Positions 61,550-64,000 of a stretch of 64,000 bases of DNA are shown one piece after another; the stretch's first letter is position 1; every line of letters begins with the position of its first letter. This DNA is from Botrytis cinerea B05.10. Taxonomy: Eukaryota > Ascomycota > Leotiomycetes > Helotiales > Sclerotiniaceae. The position numbers and the translations under genes are program-made. The notes beneath the pieces were generated by a model, which was given only the letters and a program-made list of their open reading frames with translations, did not search any database and was not told where the DNA came from. The DNA lies in the NCBI RefSeq assembly GCF_000143535.2, contig NC_037313.1:255501-319500 (forward strand), in the 5' to 3' direction.

Positions 61550-63056
61550 TATGCCCATAGGTGTTTGAGTGAGAGCGTAGAGGGAGGACAGAAAGCTATC
61601 GATAGAGGGGGATTATAAGAGCTATATTAGAGAGTGGGGAGAGGGGGGCTAGAGACAAAGCCTGGAGTGGAATATAGTAAGTTTCAGTAGTGCAGGGAAG
61701 TCCGAAGGCCTAGCGATTAATAAGAATCTGAGGTACCTGACAGCCTCCACTGAGTTCTGTGGTGGGGGTTTTCTTTGGCTTAGACGGCCACTCGTTGAAG
61801 TGTTGTTTAGTAAGTGGATATAGAACGATATGTAGTGGTGCTTTAGCATTTTTATATAAATACCTCAGTATAGCATTAATGTATTGAAAGTGCCGATGGT
61901 ATTAAGCAAAGTCTTTGTGTGTTGCACAGATTGTAAGGAATCGGTGTAGTATAGAGTGTGGGAGATCTAATTCTGGTAGTACTCTAATAGTATAGGTAGG
62001 TAGCTACTTCTTGTAATTCGAGAATAGCTTGAGGAAATTTTCAGCCCATCATTCTTGCTGTAATTGCTGGCACAGCCGCAGAGGGCTCTGGCAATCGATT
62101 CAATCCCGCCGATTGTAGGATGGCTTGCTTGGCCATACGGCGGCTGGGGTTTGAATGCTCTTAGGTCTGCAAGTGCATGTGCCGCCTCATTCCCTTCGGA
62201 CCCATCGGATGAAATGAGGCCGGGGATAGAAATTGACAAAATTAACCAGAACGATACAACTATGAGACCGGAGTCAGTTTGTGAGGATTACGAGCTCTCT
62301 CGGGAATGGATGGGATTGTCAGTATCAAATGAGTAGCCAGAAGAACGACTTGAGGCTTAAGTAAGTGGTAATGAGGAGTCACCCTTTGAGGATGAAGAAT
62401 TACAACACGAGCTCCGTGAAAGAGCTCATCAACTCAACCAGAATAGCCATTAGATCGTGGCACCTTGCTAGAATACAAGAAGAAGAGGAAGAAAGGGGAG
62501 GCCAGAAAAGGGGGGTGCTGAAGCTAATAGAGGGTATTGATCTCCCTTCCAACCGAGACCCCACATATTTTCGTATCGATTTATTTACCCTTGCTTTGGC
62601 GTTTATAAGGCGGGTTCTCCCCCAGAACTGGCTTTCACCTACCTCACTCAACTTGTAGATTGAGGACGTTTCAATCACCTAAATCATGTAACTAGCCGGC
62701 CTAATTGGTTTGCCTACCTCCATACTGTTGTCCGTTAAGAGCTCATTAGAGCCCGTAACCATCTTATATAATCTTAGACTCAGAGTAGACGCTGATTTAT
62801 TCAATCCAATTCAATTCTTAGATTGAAGGCTACAACGAATTAAGGCAGAGATGGTTGATTGTTTCTAGCTAGATATATAGAAACGAGTGCATACATAGTT
62901 CAATTTCTCTTTTCCTCCTATCTCTAGAACCTTTTAAGTTACAACAAGTCGAACGTGCATCTTGATTTGTGGCGGATACCTATCGTCGACGGAGTCTCGA
63001 TTTATTTGTAGCAAGCCCCAACAGGCATTGTCTTTTTGAGGCATGAAGCAGTTTTC
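61550..63056. other. Repeat debris, possible LINE/RNase H remnant
   Basis: No intact gene. A minus frame around 61990-62240 reads SSDGSEGNEAAHALADLRAF, resembling the RNase H GNE.AD.LA motif of fungal Tad-like LINEs, but too short to be sure. Other short frames (61649-61849, 62365-62678) are unrecognised. Confidence 0.35.
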
Positions 63057-64000
63057 CTAGCTACTACTTGTCTGAGAAACAAATACAGTCAAGATTGTAG
63101 TATATCTGAACAAGTTTGTGATCAGCTAATTATCTTATGGATATCACTTTTATCACTTACGTCGCCCCTGCCATAATCAAATCTATTGTTCTCGATTTTG
63201 TTAACCAAGATACGATCGCTAGGAACAACATTATTGAAATCATGATCATCATCATTCGGGTTGAAATGCTGTCAATTCTGGCGCAAGCAATGATAGGTAT
63301 CAGCAGTAGAGTTATTGTAAGGAAAAGAACTAAGATCCTCCCTAGGTGTTTGATCATGGAACCAGAATAGATGTAGATATTTGGACCATCCGAGATATTA
63401 TGTAGAGAGTCCTACACATTATTAGCTTATTATTGCATCTAAGAACTTGCTATGTACCTTTCGGAAAACCCGATAGAACTTGATGAGTGCATCCTCTACC
63501 CAATTCTCTGACCGTTTCATTGCATCATCTCCAGGAGGAGCCAAAGACATTAATTCCTTGTCGTATGTCAAGTATGCTGTCTCTTCTCTACTCAAGCTAC
63601 CTGTGTTACTCACCCAGTTCCTCAAGCTCTGCACTTCTCTTCCTTGTGCAGCATTGATATTCAGAAAGCGATGTGTTCTTTCAACAAACGAATCTTACTC
63701 ATATTAATAACTTTTATTTTGCTAGAGTAACATCTTAATCTCACCATATTCAGCTAGAGATGTTTCAATTTCAGACAAGAGGGCACTGCGAGCTACATTC
63801 TTATCGGATCGACTCTGACCAAGAAAAAGAGGACACACTTCATTCTGATCAATTTCATCCAGACGCTGTTCTAACAAGGACAACTTGTCTTGTTTTAAAA
63901 GAAGTAATCGAGCACGTAATCTGGGGAAGCGTCGACATAAAAAAAAAGATTCATGGGTCGAAATAAGGGCAGAAAACTGAGGATAACCTGGTCTATAATC
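63057..64000 (-). CDS. DUF6594 membrane protein, 5' end outside window
   Basis: Fungal family recognised as Pfam DUF6594 (from memory; function unknown). Exons within the window: 63745-64000 (continuing beyond), 63458-63693, 63161-63411, 63057-63105; introns 51, 46 and 55 bp, all in phase. The visible protein starts GYPQFSALISTHESFFLC, then RRFPRLRARLLLLKQDKLS, the conserved LRNWVSNTGSLSREETAYL and a helical region. Near the end are two hydrophobic segments, ILVLFLTITLLLIPIIACA and MIMISIMLFLAIVSWL, followed by AGATYTTILTVFVSQ. Family members have a coiled N-terminal part and two or three C-terminal TM helices. Intact as far as seen. Confidence 0.85.

Noticed and set aside
61990..62240. RNase H-like motif as a full LINE
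   Set aside because: Only a short GNEAAHALADL-type match; no reverse transcriptase or continuous frame, so kept as a weak remnant only.

Overview
This is a eukaryotic window from a filamentous ascomycete (Pezizomycotina; Leotiomycetes such as the Sclerotiniaceae are my best guess, from gene families rather than any marker). Genes carry short introns (about 45-90 bp, GT...AG). Fungal-specific domains (HET, NACHT/NB-ARC STAND receptors, SesB-like hydrolases, DUF6594) are abundant, and decayed repeats are AT-rich in a way that resembles repeat-induced point mutation (RIP). All exon models below were spliced by eye from the sequence.

Layout. 1-24 kb is accessory DNA: a HET-NB-ARC receptor cut by the window edge (-), a decayed pogo/Fot1 transposase, an inverted pair of MITEs, a broken DAPG-hydrolase-like gene, an intact Tc1/IS630-like transposase, a divergent pair made of a two-TM membrane protein (DUF6601-like, -) and a SesB-NB-ARC-TPR receptor (+, one internal stop), then a HET-ankyrin gene (-). 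24-38 kb is an ordinary housekeeping island: plasma-membrane H+-ATPase PMA1 (+), long-chain acyl-CoA synthetase (-), O-acetylhomoserine sulfhydrylase (-) and a small four-TM MARVEL-like protein (+). 38-64 kb is accessory again: HeLo-like-NACHT-WD40 (+), NACHT-ANK (-), a stand-alone SesB-like hydrolase (-), a second DUF6601-like protein (+), NWD-type NACHT-WD40 (-) and a DUF6594 membrane protein (-, cut by the window end). MITEs, solo LTRs with target-site duplications and dispersed repeats fill the spaces.

How the genes fit together. Six NLR-like or HET genes in 64 kb make this a probable heterokaryon-incompatibility or innate-immunity cluster. The most interesting unit is 45.7-52.9 kb. A NACHT-ANK receptor has a short N-terminal motif (SGYYTSRGGTQFLGT) that closely resembles the extreme C-terminus of its neighbour, a SesB-like hydrolase (SGRFSTKGGKQFIGG). 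This is the layout of a fungal amyloid-signalling receptor/effector pair. The hydrolase is divergently paired with a DUF6601-like membrane protein. The same DUF6601-like family is divergently paired, 40 kb away, with a receptor in which the SesB-like domain is fused to NB-ARC-TPR. Split and fused versions of one module, each with the same membrane partner, suggest a three-part NLR / SesB hydrolase / membrane-protein system. The receptors' ANK, WD40 and TPR arrays are nearly identical unit to unit, with variation confined to a few positions, as expected for fast-evolving recognition surfaces.
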